From Oscillospiraceae bacterium (GTDB lineage: Bacteria > Bacillota > Clostridia > Oscillospirales > Ruminococcaceae), in assembly GCA_029240015.1 (NCBI GenBank), contig JARBTU010000142.1:1-5318 (forward strand): a stretch of 5,318 bases of DNA, in the 5' to 3' direction. The translations under genes and the position numbers were made by a program. Within the stretch, counting starts at the first letter, position 1. Each line of letters opens with the position of its first letter. Of the stretch, positions 1 to 5,318 are shown one piece after another. The notes under the pieces are model-generated. The model searched no databases and was not told where the DNA came from. It saw nothing but the letters and a program-made list of their open reading frames with translations.

Positions 1-897
1 CAAAACGCCTCTGTTACCAAGCTGAGCAAAGCGGGGAATATCGATAACTTCTCCCGCAATCGGCGAATAATCGACTTTAAAGTCCCCCGTTTGGATAATA
101 ATGCCCGCCGGTGTGTGTATCGCAAATGCAACTGCGTCAGGAATTGAATGGTTCACCCGAATAAACTCAACCGCCATGCATCCCATTTTTATTGTTTGAC
201 GCGGTTTAATAACATTCAGTGTTACTTTTCCCAAAAGCCCGTGTTCTTTAAGTTTTCCTTCCACAAGCCCAAGAGTCAAAGCGGTTCCGTACAAAGGAAC
301 GTTGAATTTTTTAAGAAAAAATGGCAATGCACCAATATGGTCTTCATGACCGTGGGTCAAAACGATTCCGCGTAGGTTCTCAAAATTCTTCTCGATATAG
401 CTGAAATCAGGAATTACAAGGTCGACGCCGAACATATCGGAGCTTGGAAAAGCAAGTCCGCAGTCCACAATAAACATATCCTGACCGCACTCGTAGCAAG
501 TCATATTCTTGCCGATTTCGTTCAATCCGCCCAAGGGAATAATCCTTACCGGTGTTTTCCGTTGTGCTTTTTGTCCTCTTTTTTTTGGTTTTTCTTCTTC
601 CAGCTCTTCCGACACTACAATGGCCGGTTCCGTTACTTTAATGTTATTGTTTTGTTTTAAAGCAGGTTGTGTTCTGTTTTGTGAATACGGCTTTCTATAC
701 GTTCTTTTCTTAGGGGGAGCAGCCGTTTGCCCTTCTTTAGGTGGCTGTGTTTCTTTAGGCGCCTCTTCTGTTACTTTCGCCGGCTCAGCCTTTTGATAAT
801 TGGTGTTTGTTCTGTTTTTTGTATATGTTCTTCTTTTGTTTTTTGGCGCAGGACTTTGTCCCAGTTCTGCTCCAGGTTTTGTTGTTTCGTTTGTCAC
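1..897 (-). CDS. rnj: Ribonuclease J, N-terminal part (C-terminus beyond window edge)
   Basis: RNase J is a cytoplasmic zinc-dependent endo- and 5'-3' exoribonuclease of the metallo-beta-lactamase/beta-CASP family, acting in mRNA turnover and rRNA maturation. The 299 visible residues hold a basic low-complexity extension (1-116), then the lactamase core starting VRIIPLGGLNEIGKN. The metal motif HGHEDH is at 182-187, a further histidine lies in VNHSIPDA (H250) and the TGDFK aspartate is D272. The rest of the lactamase fold, the beta-CASP domain and the C-terminal domain lie outside; the frame is open to base 1. Start: GAGGT directly abuts the ATG at 903-901, giving no spacing, but sits 6 bases before the in-frame GTG at 897-895, so GTG is preferred; the ATG would add two residues. 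Family members usually start close to the core, so the extension is unusual. Function is certain at family level; J1 versus J2 type cannot be decided. Confidence 0.95.
   Translation of the reverse strand, partial: MTNETTKPGAELGQSPAPKNKRRTYTKNRTNTNYQKAEPAKVTEEAPKETQPPKEGQTAAPPKKRTYRKPYSQNRTQPALKQNNNIKVTEPAIVVSEELEEEKPKKRGQKAQRKTPVRIIPLGGLNEIGKNMTCYECGQDMFIVDCGLAFPSSDMFGVDLVIPDFSYIEKNFENLRGIVLTHGHEDHIGALPFFLKKFNVPLYGTALTLGLVEGKLKEHGLLGKVTLNVIKPRQTIKMGCMAVEFIRVNHSIPDAVAFAIHTPAGIIIQTGDFKVDYSPIAGEVIDIPRFAQLGNRGVL
544..897 (-). other. Basic, internally duplicated N-terminal extension of RNase J
   Basis: Roughly the first 116 residues of the RNase J reading frame precede the conserved core. They are rich in K, R, P, T, Q, N and E, with almost no large hydrophobic residues, so they are probably disordered. 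Two related units can be seen. The first has KRRTYTKNRT near residues 21-30 followed by KVTEEAP at 41-47. The second has KKRTYRKPYSQNRT near 63-76 followed by KVTEPA at 87-92. A short acidic patch (SEELEEE, 96-102) and a last basic cluster (KPKKRGQKAQRK) lead into the core. Binding of RNA or of degradosome partners is a reasonable inference from the charge, not something the sequence proves. Confidence 0.75.
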
Positions 898-948
898 GCT
901 CATACCTCACTTTTATATTTTAAAAACGTGTCATATAACAGAGAGTTC

Positions 949-977
949 ATTATTATTTTAAAAAAAGGGAAACTCAA
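949..977 (-). promoter_or_regulatory. Candidate promoter for RNase J (proximal)
   Basis: Read on the minus strand, TTGAGT (977-972) and AATAAT (954-949) are separated by 17 bases, matching 4 of 6 and 5 of 6 positions of the sigma-A consensus. The resulting transcript would have a short leader of about 40 bases before the RNase J start. The elements overlap the 3' arm and T-run of the neighbouring terminator-like hairpin, and the region is so A+T-rich that a chance match is possible. Confidence 0.3.
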
Positions 978-999
978 ACAAAACAGCGTGGACTCTCCC
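960..999 (-). terminator. Intrinsic terminator or attenuator upstream of RNase J
   Basis: On the minus strand GGGAGAGTC (999-991) can pair with GAGTTTCCC (975-967), giving a 9-position stem with one G-U pair and one G-G mismatch, a 15-base loop, then seven T residues (966-960). It lies about 60 bases before the RNase J start and about 280 bases after the stop of the upstream gene. It could end transcripts from the nucleotidyltransferase gene, or act as an attenuator if RNase J is transcribed from further upstream. Confidence 0.55.
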
Positions 1000-1007
1000 A
1001 CTCTGTT

Positions 1008-1050
1008 CTATACAAATAGTAATAACTTTATCCGCACGTTTTATGTATAG
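1008..1050. repeat. Inverted repeat CTATACA/TGTATAG
   Basis: A perfect 7-base inverted repeat, CTATACA at 1008-1014 and TGTATAG at 1044-1050, encloses 29 bases. In a minus-strand transcript it could pair between the 1054-1082 hairpin and the 960-999 terminator-like hairpin. The long loop makes a stable structure uncertain; it could also be a pair of protein-binding half sites. Confidence 0.35.
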
Positions 1051-1072
1051 GGGAAAGAAAACCATACGACAA
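1044..1072 (-). promoter_or_regulatory. Candidate promoter for RNase J (distal)
   Basis: On the minus strand TTGTCG (1072-1067) and TATACA (1049-1044) are exactly 17 bases apart; each matches 4 of 6 positions of the sigma-A consensus. Transcription from here would pass through the terminator-like hairpin at 960-999 before reaching RNase J, which would make that hairpin an attenuator. The match is weak and the -35 element lies next to an inverted repeat, so this is only a candidate. Confidence 0.25.
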
Positions 1073-1084
1073 GGTTTTCTTTTT
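1054..1084 (+). terminator. Hairpin with T-run, plus-strand orientation
   Basis: AAAGAAAACC (1054-1063) and GGTTTTCTTT (1073-1082) form a perfect 10-bp stem with a 9-base loop. Read on the plus strand the T-rich 3' arm runs on into two further T residues, as in an intrinsic terminator, but no plus-strand gene precedes it. Read on the minus strand the hairpin has T residues only within its own 3' arm and then CCCC, so it would be a weak terminator of the upstream nucleotidyltransferase gene. The inverted repeat is certain; the function is not. Confidence 0.4.
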
Positions 1085-1136
1085 GCAAGACTTATAAAAT
1101 CCAATGCCAAAAGCACGAATTTTTTAAGTCTTGCAA
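1083..1136. repeat. Long imperfect palindrome in the RNase J upstream region
   Basis: TTGCAAGACTTA (1083-1094) pairs perfectly with TAAGTCTTGCAA (1125-1136). After a single T-T mismatch, AAAAT (1096-1100) pairs with ATTTT (1119-1123), leaving an 18-base loop. It directly abuts the 1054-1082 hairpin. The length and perfection of the outer stem exceed what A+T-rich DNA would often give by chance. It might be a structured RNA element in the 3' end of the nucleotidyltransferase transcript or the 5' leader of RNase J. I do not recognise it as any known riboswitch or small RNA. Confidence 0.6.
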
Positions 1137-1277
1137 TTGATTTTTTGAACCGAACACTTTTTTTATAAAATTGAAACCTTTTAAGCTAAATACGCTCTAA
1201 AGATTTTTAATTTCCAGGGGATAGCCTGTTTTTGCAAGCTACAAGTCCGAACACAAATCTTACCCTATATTCTATAC
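1137..1277. other. Noncoding remainder of the gap, no recognised element
   Basis: This stretch follows the stop codon of the nucleotidyltransferase fusion gene. It is A+T-rich with stop codons in every frame over short distances. Two short direct repeats are visible: CCGAACAC at 1150-1157 and 1247-1254, and TTTTTGCAAG at 1229-1238, which recurs at 1080-1089. Only a weak 4-bp stem (CAGG/CCTG near 1215-1227, followed by T residues on the plus strand) is seen. No gene is supported here. Confidence 0.5.
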
Positions 1278-3596
1278 TTATTTATTATCCGTGTCAAGGT
1301 CAGTTTGTTTAATTACTTTTTCAAAGAAATCACAAAGCTCATTTGCGGTTTCACCTTTTCTGCTTTCGGCAAACAGCATAATCCCTCTTCCGGACTTGAG
1401 CGGTCTTAAAACCACATCTCCGTCCTGATGCTTGATGGTGATTCCTTCTCCGATTTTTCCTTTTTGTTTATTCAGCTTTTTGATGATTACCGATGGATTG
1501 ATGCTGACACTTATGAGCCTGTTGCTGGTGTGGAACTCCGGAATCTGCTCCATAACCTGTTCTATCGAAAGCTTTGTTTCTTTTAGATAAGACAGAAATT
1601 TGATTGCCATCATCAGTCCATCTTTAAAAAATGGCTGTTTAACGGCTGTCTTTCTTGCTTCTTTATCGCTGTCATCGCACGGGCAATCATAATAGCGAAA
1701 AACAGTTCTGTTATACTTCTGTGCAATCGCGTCAATAGTCTTGGGTGCACTGTAAGGTATCGAAACATCTTTATTATGCAAAAATTCTCCCAGGCAAACA
1801 ACCGATAAAATCTGTTCGGGATAAATATGACCGTATTCATTTTTAAACGCGGAAACATTCTTTCCATTGGTGGAGATCTGAATATAAAAATCCTCACTGT
1901 CCACACAGCCCAGTTTCCCCAGCACCGACTGCATGATGGATTTGATTTTTACGTTTGCGCACTTGATGCCCACTTCCATGCCTTCTAAGCTGATTCTGGC
2001 AGACTTCAAAAGCTCGATTTGGTACATCTGTCTAAGGCTTGAAACATCAACGCACTCTCCGACCTCTTTCCACGAGGCACGTTTGTGTTCATCGCGGTTG
2101 ATTGCTCCTTCAAGCTTCCTTTCAAGCGAACGAACGACGGGAAGCCCTCCTTTTTCAACCAGTTTTATGTCGGTGGAAAGTCCCGCATCAATATATACCC
2201 CAAAGTCCACCATGCTCTTGTTGACACAGAAATCAAACTCCGTTTGAATGCAGTCTCCAAAATCCCAAACGGTTGCACCTGCACTTAGAATTCCAGAGAT
2301 AACCGCGTGTTTTAATGCCCTTCCCGAATTGGTTTTGGACGCCCCGATTCCCACAACATTGTTTTTCTTAATTCCGCCCACGGCTCCACCGATTTTGGTA
2401 CAGAGTGCAGGAGAGATTCCGATATTGGTTTCTCCGCTGATTCCATCTTCGTCAAAATTGATTTCTTTTGCAATACCATACCGTAAATCTTCAGTTAATG
2501 TGATTGCTTCGGGAACCGTTTTGTTGTTCCAGACCCGTACACCGGAGGAAATAATTGCATTTTTCCCAATAATGGAATCATCCCCCACAACGGCTTGTTC
2601 CCCAACCGTACACCCGTGCATAAGCTTTGCATTGTGCCCAATGATAGCATCCTCACAACAAACTTTGTCGTTTAAAAAGCAAGCATTTAAGATAACGCTT
2701 CCGTGAACCACCGAATGGTCCCCAATCGTAACATCGTCGCCGATGATACTTCCTTCCTCTATCGCGCAACCTTCTCCGATTCTCACGTTCTTTCCGATAT
2801 AAGCAGGCGCTTTAATTGAAGGATTATTCAAGTTGTTTTTGTCGCACGAATAAATTCCGTCCTCATAATATGCCGCAATCTCACAATTTACTTTTTGCTC
2901 CAGCATATCTTTTTGGCAGCGTACATAACTCTTAAGGTCACCAATGTCGCACCAGTATCCGTCATCTGTAAATGCGAAAAGAGGAGCCTCCTGCTCCAGC
3001 ATCTTCGGAAAAACATCTTTTGCAAAATCCACCACTTCGTTCTCTTTAATAAAATCGAGAACCTGTGGAGATAATATATAGATTCCTGTATTAGCAAGGT
3101 TTGTAATGCAGTGCGCAAGCGACGGTTTTTCCAAAAATCCCGCGATTTTTCCGTCTTGATCCACATTTACAAGCCCATATTCTCTGGGATCTGAAACCTG
3201 CTTTACAATTAAGGTCGCCATCGCTTTGTTTTTCTTGTGGAACTCGAACGCCTTGGTCAAATCAAAGTCGCACATCGCGTCCCCGCTGATGACGATAAAG
3301 TCTTCTGTGATTTTTTTCGCCGCTGCTTTCACGCTTCCCGCCGTTCCTAGCGGCGTTTCTTCAAACGCAAAGCCTAGCTCGATGTTTTTATACGGCTCCG
3401 AATCAAAATGATTGACAATCTTGTTCCCAAGATACATCAGCGTAACCACCGCTTCATCACATCCGTGATTATTCAGCAAATCCAGTATATACTCCAAAAC
3501 CGGTTTTCCGCACAGCGGCGCCAACGGTTTTGGAATGTTGCAGGTCAAAGGACGAAGCCTGCTTCCTTCTCCTCCGGCCATAATAACGGCTTTCAT
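1278..3596 (-). CDS. Sugar-phosphate nucleotidyltransferase fused to a degenerate phosphomannomutase-like domain
   Basis: From the ATG at 3596 the protein has 772 residues. Residues 1-235 are a nucleotidyltransferase of the mannose-1-phosphate guanylyltransferase/glucose-1-phosphate thymidylyltransferase type: AGGEGSRLRPLT signature (7-18), PKPL with the substrate lysine (22-25), catalytic ISGD (103-106), EKP (156-158) and WCDIGD (215-220). Residues about 265-360 carry hexapeptide repeats (IGKNVRIGEGCAIEEG, IIGDDVTIGDHSVV) of a left-handed beta-helix. Residues about 385-765 follow the phosphohexomutase order but lack its catalytic motifs. The likely reaction is NTP plus sugar 1-phosphate to nucleotide sugar, feeding cell-surface polysaccharide; mannose/GTP is a family-based guess. 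Start: ATG 3596 gives the usual MKAVIMAGG beginning. ATG 3623 has no ribosome-binding site and ATG 3608 directly abuts AAAGGG, which stands 12 bases before 3596. The gene appears to be its own transcription unit. Confidence 0.92.
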   Translation of the reverse strand: MKAVIMAGGEGSRLRPLTCNIPKPLAPLCGKPVLEYILDLLNNHGCDEAVVTLMYLGNKIVNHFDSEPYKNIELGFAFEETPLGTAGSVKAAAKKITEDFIVISGDAMCDFDLTKAFEFHKKNKAMATLIVKQVSDPREYGLVNVDQDGKIAGFLEKPSLAHCITNLANTGIYILSPQVLDFIKENEVVDFAKDVFPKMLEQEAPLFAFTDDGYWCDIGDLKSYVRCQKDMLEQKVNCEIAAYYEDGIYSCDKNNLNNPSIKAPAYIGKNVRIGEGCAIEEGSIIGDDVTIGDHSVVHGSVILNACFLNDKVCCEDAIIGHNAKLMHGCTVGEQAVVGDDSIIGKNAIISSGVRVWNNKTVPEAITLTEDLRYGIAKEINFDEDGISGETNIGISPALCTKIGGAVGGIKKNNVVGIGASKTNSGRALKHAVISGILSAGATVWDFGDCIQTEFDFCVNKSMVDFGVYIDAGLSTDIKLVEKGGLPVVRSLERKLEGAINRDEHKRASWKEVGECVDVSSLRQMYQIELLKSARISLEGMEVGIKCANVKIKSIMQSVLGKLGCVDSEDFYIQISTNGKNVSAFKNEYGHIYPEQILSVVCLGEFLHNKDVSIPYSAPKTIDAIAQKYNRTVFRYYDCPCDDSDKEARKTAVKQPFFKDGLMMAIKFLSYLKETKLSIEQVMEQIPEFHTSNRLISVSINPSVIIKKLNKQKGKIGEGITIKHQDGDVVLRPLKSGRGIMLFAESRKGETANELCDFFEKVIKQTDLDTDNK

Positions 3597-3653
3597 CTTT
3601 ACAAACATCCCTTTCGAGTGCATGAAAACAGCACTTTTTCAATTTTTTCGTGT

Positions 3654-3659
3654 ACTATA
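3654..3659 (-). promoter_or_regulatory. Candidate -10 element for the nucleotidyltransferase fusion gene
   Basis: On the minus strand TATAGT (3659-3654) matches the sigma-A -10 consensus at 5 of 6 positions and lies about 58 bases before the ATG at 3596. No convincing -35 is at the right distance. An alternative pair further upstream is TTGAAC with TATATT, but their spacing is only 15 bases. The whole stretch 3624-3720 is very A+T-rich, which suits a promoter but also produces chance matches. Confidence 0.3.
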
Positions 3660-3728
3660 TTATTGCCAAATATAAGCAAAAAATATGCAGTTCAACAAAA
3701 AAAATATGACTTTAGCAAAAAGATTGCC

Positions 3729-3766
3729 AAAGCCATAAAAGTGGGCTCGTTTACTTTTATATCTTT
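3729..3766 (-). terminator. Probable terminator after the ferritin-like gene
   Basis: On the minus strand the stem starts one base after the TAA stop of the ferritin-like gene. AAAGATATAAAAGT (3766-3753) pairs with ACTTTTATGGCTTT (3742-3729) over 14 positions with one mismatch and one T-G pair, around a 10-base loop. A short T-run (TCTTTTT) follows about five bases later rather than directly, and the stem is A+T-rich, so termination may be incomplete. Position right after the stop supports the call. Confidence 0.45.
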
Positions 3767-3767
3767 C

Positions 3768-4295
3768 TTAAAAATGCCTTCTATAAAGCTGTGTCAGAAT
3801 TTTTCTATGAACATCTTCATCCAAAGCAATTCTCAAAAGAATATCCCTTACACAGGGATTGCTCATTTCCTCCGCATGGGCACGATATTGCGCCGCCGCC
3901 TTCGTTTCTCCTTCAATTGCACCTCTCAAAATATTTTTCAAGCTTTTGTCATAGCCCAAATAGTTTGTACCTGCATTCCAAAAAACATTTTGGTCTTGTT
4001 GTATCATTCTGAACATGGGATCTACCCCCAGTTTCAGAATCGTTTTGCCGAGCATCTCAAGATGTGTCATCTCTACAATGGATATTCCCGACAAAATCCC
4101 AGCAATCTTTGGGTACTTGACCCTCACAATAATATGCTGATACCGGTATGACAGTATCGCGGTCAGCTCGGAAATCAGCCCGCTGTAATCATGTAGGATA
4201 ATGGCTCCGCACCCGGGATCGGGATAAATCCCTTCAATGGGGGGATATGGCTCACTTGAGCGAAACTCGTTCAGATTTAGATTGTCATGGTCCAC
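3768..4295 (-). CDS. Ferritin-like di-iron (or dimanganese) protein, 175 residues
   Basis: This is a small soluble four-helix-bundle protein of the ferritin-like superfamily, which includes bacterioferritin, rubrerythrin, manganese catalase and the spore-coat protein CotJC. The metal-ligand pattern E...ExxH...E...ExxH can be read: E43 in SELTAILSYRYQH, E75 and H78 in VEMTHLEMLG, E128/E130 in IEGETKAAAQYRAH, and E160/H163 in DEDVH. About 35 residues precede the first helix (PPIEGIYPDPGCG). There is no signal peptide and no rubredoxin domain. The GTG at 4295 is chosen because AAAGGA lies 9 bases upstream; an in-frame ATG at 4373 would add 26 hydrophobic residues encoded by promoter-like A+T-rich DNA and lacks a ribosome-binding site. 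The gene is flanked by hairpins on both sides, so it is probably monocistronic. Oxidative-stress defence or metal handling is inferred from the superfamily; the actual reaction is unknown. Confidence 0.85.
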   Translation of the reverse strand: MDHDNLNLNEFRSSEPYPPIEGIYPDPGCGAIILHDYSGLISELTAILSYRYQHIIVRVKYPKIAGILSGISIVEMTHLEMLGKTILKLGVDPMFRMIQQDQNVFWNAGTNYLGYDKSLKNILRGAIEGETKAAAQYRAHAEEMSNPCVRDILLRIALDEDVHRKILTQLYRRHF

Positions 4296-4316
4296 GAAAA
4301 AACATCCTTTCAAGAA

Positions 4317-4345
4317 ATTCAAATTAATAATATATATGATGACAA
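4317..4345 (-). promoter_or_regulatory. Candidate promoter for the ferritin-like gene
   Basis: On the minus strand TTGTCA (4345-4340) matches the -35 consensus at 5 of 6 positions, and TTGAAT (4322-4317) matches the -10 at 4 of 6, with a 17-base spacer. The -10 lies about 21 bases before the GTG start, so the leader would be very short and barely include the AAAGGA ribosome-binding site. It sits after the strong terminator at 4375-4405, where a new promoter is expected. Confidence 0.4.
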
Positions 4346-4374
4346 CCCGTGGGATAAAACAAAAAAATACCAAT

Positions 4375-4405
4375 AAAAAAAGCAGGACTAAAGTCCTGCT
4401 TTTTT
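4375..4405 (-). terminator. Strong intrinsic terminator after the AI-2E family gene
   Basis: AGCAGGAC (4381-4388) and GTCCTGCT (4393-4400) form a perfect, G+C-rich 8-bp stem with a TAAA loop. It is flanked by six A residues on the left and five T residues on the right, so it works as a textbook terminator in either direction. On the minus strand the T-run corresponds to the A residues at 4375-4380. It starts about 20 bases after the stop codon of the AI-2E family gene and separates it from the ferritin-like gene. Confidence 0.93.
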
Positions 4406-4425
4406 AACTGTAAAATATGTATACA

Positions 4426-5318
4426 CTATTCTATTTTCGGAATGGGGTTTGGCTTTTTATAGTCGTTTGTGTCGGTCGGAAGTCCTTTCTTTTCAAGCCT
4501 TTCTTCCACAGCGGAACGTATCAATGTGTAAATTACCGCGAAAGTCGGAACGCCGACAAACATCCCTACAAATCCAAACAGACCTCCCGCTATCAAAATA
4601 GCGAATATAACCCAAAATGCCGAAAGCCCTGTTGATTCTCCAAGAATTCTTGGGTTAATGACATTTCCGTCGACCTGCTGAATAATCAAAATAATAATCA
4701 CAAAGAACAAGCTTTTCATCGGATTTTCCATAAAAATAATGATTGCACTCGGAATCGCACCAATGAACGGTCCGAAAAACGGGATGATGTTAGTCACACC
4801 AATCAATACGCTGACAAGCAGCGCATAAGGAATTTTGAAAATGGAAAGACAAATGAAACATAGTGTTGCCACAATAAATGCGTCAATAATCTGGCCCGTT
4901 ACAAATCCGCTGAAAATAGTATTGGTTTTTCTGATCTTTCCAATCAGTCTTGTGCTGAACGATCTTGAAAAGAAAGCAAAAATAATCTTTTTAGACTGCG
5001 CCAGAAATTTTTCTTTGCTTGCCATTATGTAAATCGAAATGATGATGCCAATCATAAAGTTCTTGGTCCCGATTAAAACGCTGAATACGCCTTTGGTAAT
5101 CCCTTTTACGAACCCGTCCAGCATCGGGGAATATTTAGTCAGAAGCTCCTGTGAATATTTTGAGATATTATCAATCTGACCGTTTATCAAGTCCGCAATA
5201 TCCGGATTGGAAGAAACCAACCCGTCTGCCCAAAGTTTCAGGTTATTGATATAGTCCGGTGTTTTTTGTGCAATTCCGTATATGCTGGCTGCAAGCTGGG
5301 GAACCACCATGCTTATGA
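4426..5318 (-). CDS. AI-2E family transporter (PerM/YtvI type), N-terminus beyond window edge
   Basis: This is the C-terminal part, about 297 residues, of a polytopic inner-membrane protein of the AI-2E transporter family (former UPF0118/DUF20). Numbered from the methionine codon at 5310, a soluble helical segment (1-70) is followed by membrane segments near 73-97, 133-157, 160-190, 200-212 and 229-265. The family hallmarks are visible: GVTNIIPFFGPFIGAIPSA at 171-189 and NPRILGESTGLSAFWVIFA at 219-237, followed by GGLFGFVGMFVGVP. The tail after residue 266 is charged and ends in NPIPKIE. The frame stays open through base 5318 (codons for Ile and Ser precede that methionine), so the start at 5310 is internal and the first two or so membrane helices are missing. 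Members have been linked to autoinducer-2 export or sodium/proton antiport, but for this protein the substrate is unknown. Confidence 0.93.
   Translation of the reverse strand, partial: ISMVVPQLAASIYGIAQKTPDYINNLKLWADGLVSSNPDIADLINGQIDNISKYSQELLTKYSPMLDGFVKGITKGVFSVLIGTKNFMIGIIISIYIMASKEKFLAQSKKIIFAFFSRSFSTRLIGKIRKTNTIFSGFVTGQIIDAFIVATLCFICLSIFKIPYALLVSVLIGVTNIIPFFGPFIGAIPSAIIIFMENPMKSLFFVIIILIIQQVDGNVINPRILGESTGLSAFWVIFAILIAGGLFGFVGMFVGVPTFAVIYTLIRSAVEERLEKKGLPTDTNDYKKPNPIPKIE

Noticed and set aside
900..950. Sixteen-codon minus-strand leader frame whose TGA overlaps the RNase J ATG
   Set aside because: The ATGA overlap looks like translational coupling, but the frame has no ribosome-binding site, directly follows the terminator T-run, and encodes nothing recognisable.
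509..1050. Two plus-strand open frames (509-796 and 727-1050) with Cys/Phe-rich products
   Set aside because: They are antisense to the low-complexity RNase J extension; the odd composition comes from reading its A/G-rich codons backwards.
2248..2706. Plus-strand open frame of 152 codons inside the nucleotidyltransferase gene
   Set aside because: It is opposite the beta-helix and mutase-like coding region. The proline/isoleucine-rich product is what a mirrored hexapeptide-repeat gene gives, and no domain is recognisable.
3408..4151. Plus-strand open frame of 247 codons
   Set aside because: It runs antisense across two well-supported genes and their intergenic region. Its translation shows no family motif and it has no ribosome-binding site, so it is a shadow frame.
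4296..4373. Upstream 26-residue hydrophobic extension of the ferritin-like protein
   Set aside because: It might pass for a signal anchor, but it has no ribosome-binding site, coincides with promoter-like A+T-rich DNA, and the GTG at 4295 has a good AAAGGA site.
1..5318. Search for CRISPR arrays, insertion sequences, tRNA/rRNA, toxin-antitoxin or phage-defence genes
   Set aside because: No regularly spaced repeats, transposase motifs, cloverleaf-like sequences or small gene pairs were seen; the four minus-strand genes and their control regions account for the window.

Overview
The window looks like chromosomal DNA of a low-GC Gram-positive anaerobe, most likely a clostridium (class Clostridia). 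This rests on the A+T-rich intergenic regions, the gene types and the intrinsic terminators; no ribosomal marker is present, so the species cannot be named. All four genes lie on the minus strand, so they are read from right to left.

In transcription order they are: (1) an AI-2E family (PerM/YtvI-type) membrane protein whose N-terminus lies beyond base 5318, followed by a strong intrinsic terminator at about 4375-4405; (2) a small ferritin-like di-iron protein at 3768-4295, starting at GTG, with a hairpin directly after its stop; (3) a large three-part protein at 1278-3596 made of a sugar-phosphate nucleotidyltransferase, a left-handed beta-helix linker and a phosphomannomutase-like domain; (4) the N-terminal 299 residues of ribonuclease J, cut by the left edge of the window. 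Terminators and spacing suggest four separate transcription units rather than one operon, and the genes share no obvious pathway.

Three points deserve a second look. The mutase-like domain of the nucleotidyltransferase fusion has lost all four signature motifs of active phosphohexomutases, so it is probably a pseudo-enzyme. RNase J carries a roughly 116-residue basic, low-complexity N-terminal extension that contains an internal duplication. The 380-base region between the fusion gene and RNase J holds a row of inverted repeats, the last with a seven-T run about 60 bases before the RNase J start; this could be a terminator between genes or an attenuating leader of RNase J.

I see no phage, transposon, CRISPR, tRNA or rRNA, and no sign of a defence or other exotic gene system. 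This is an ordinary housekeeping region with a few unusual details.
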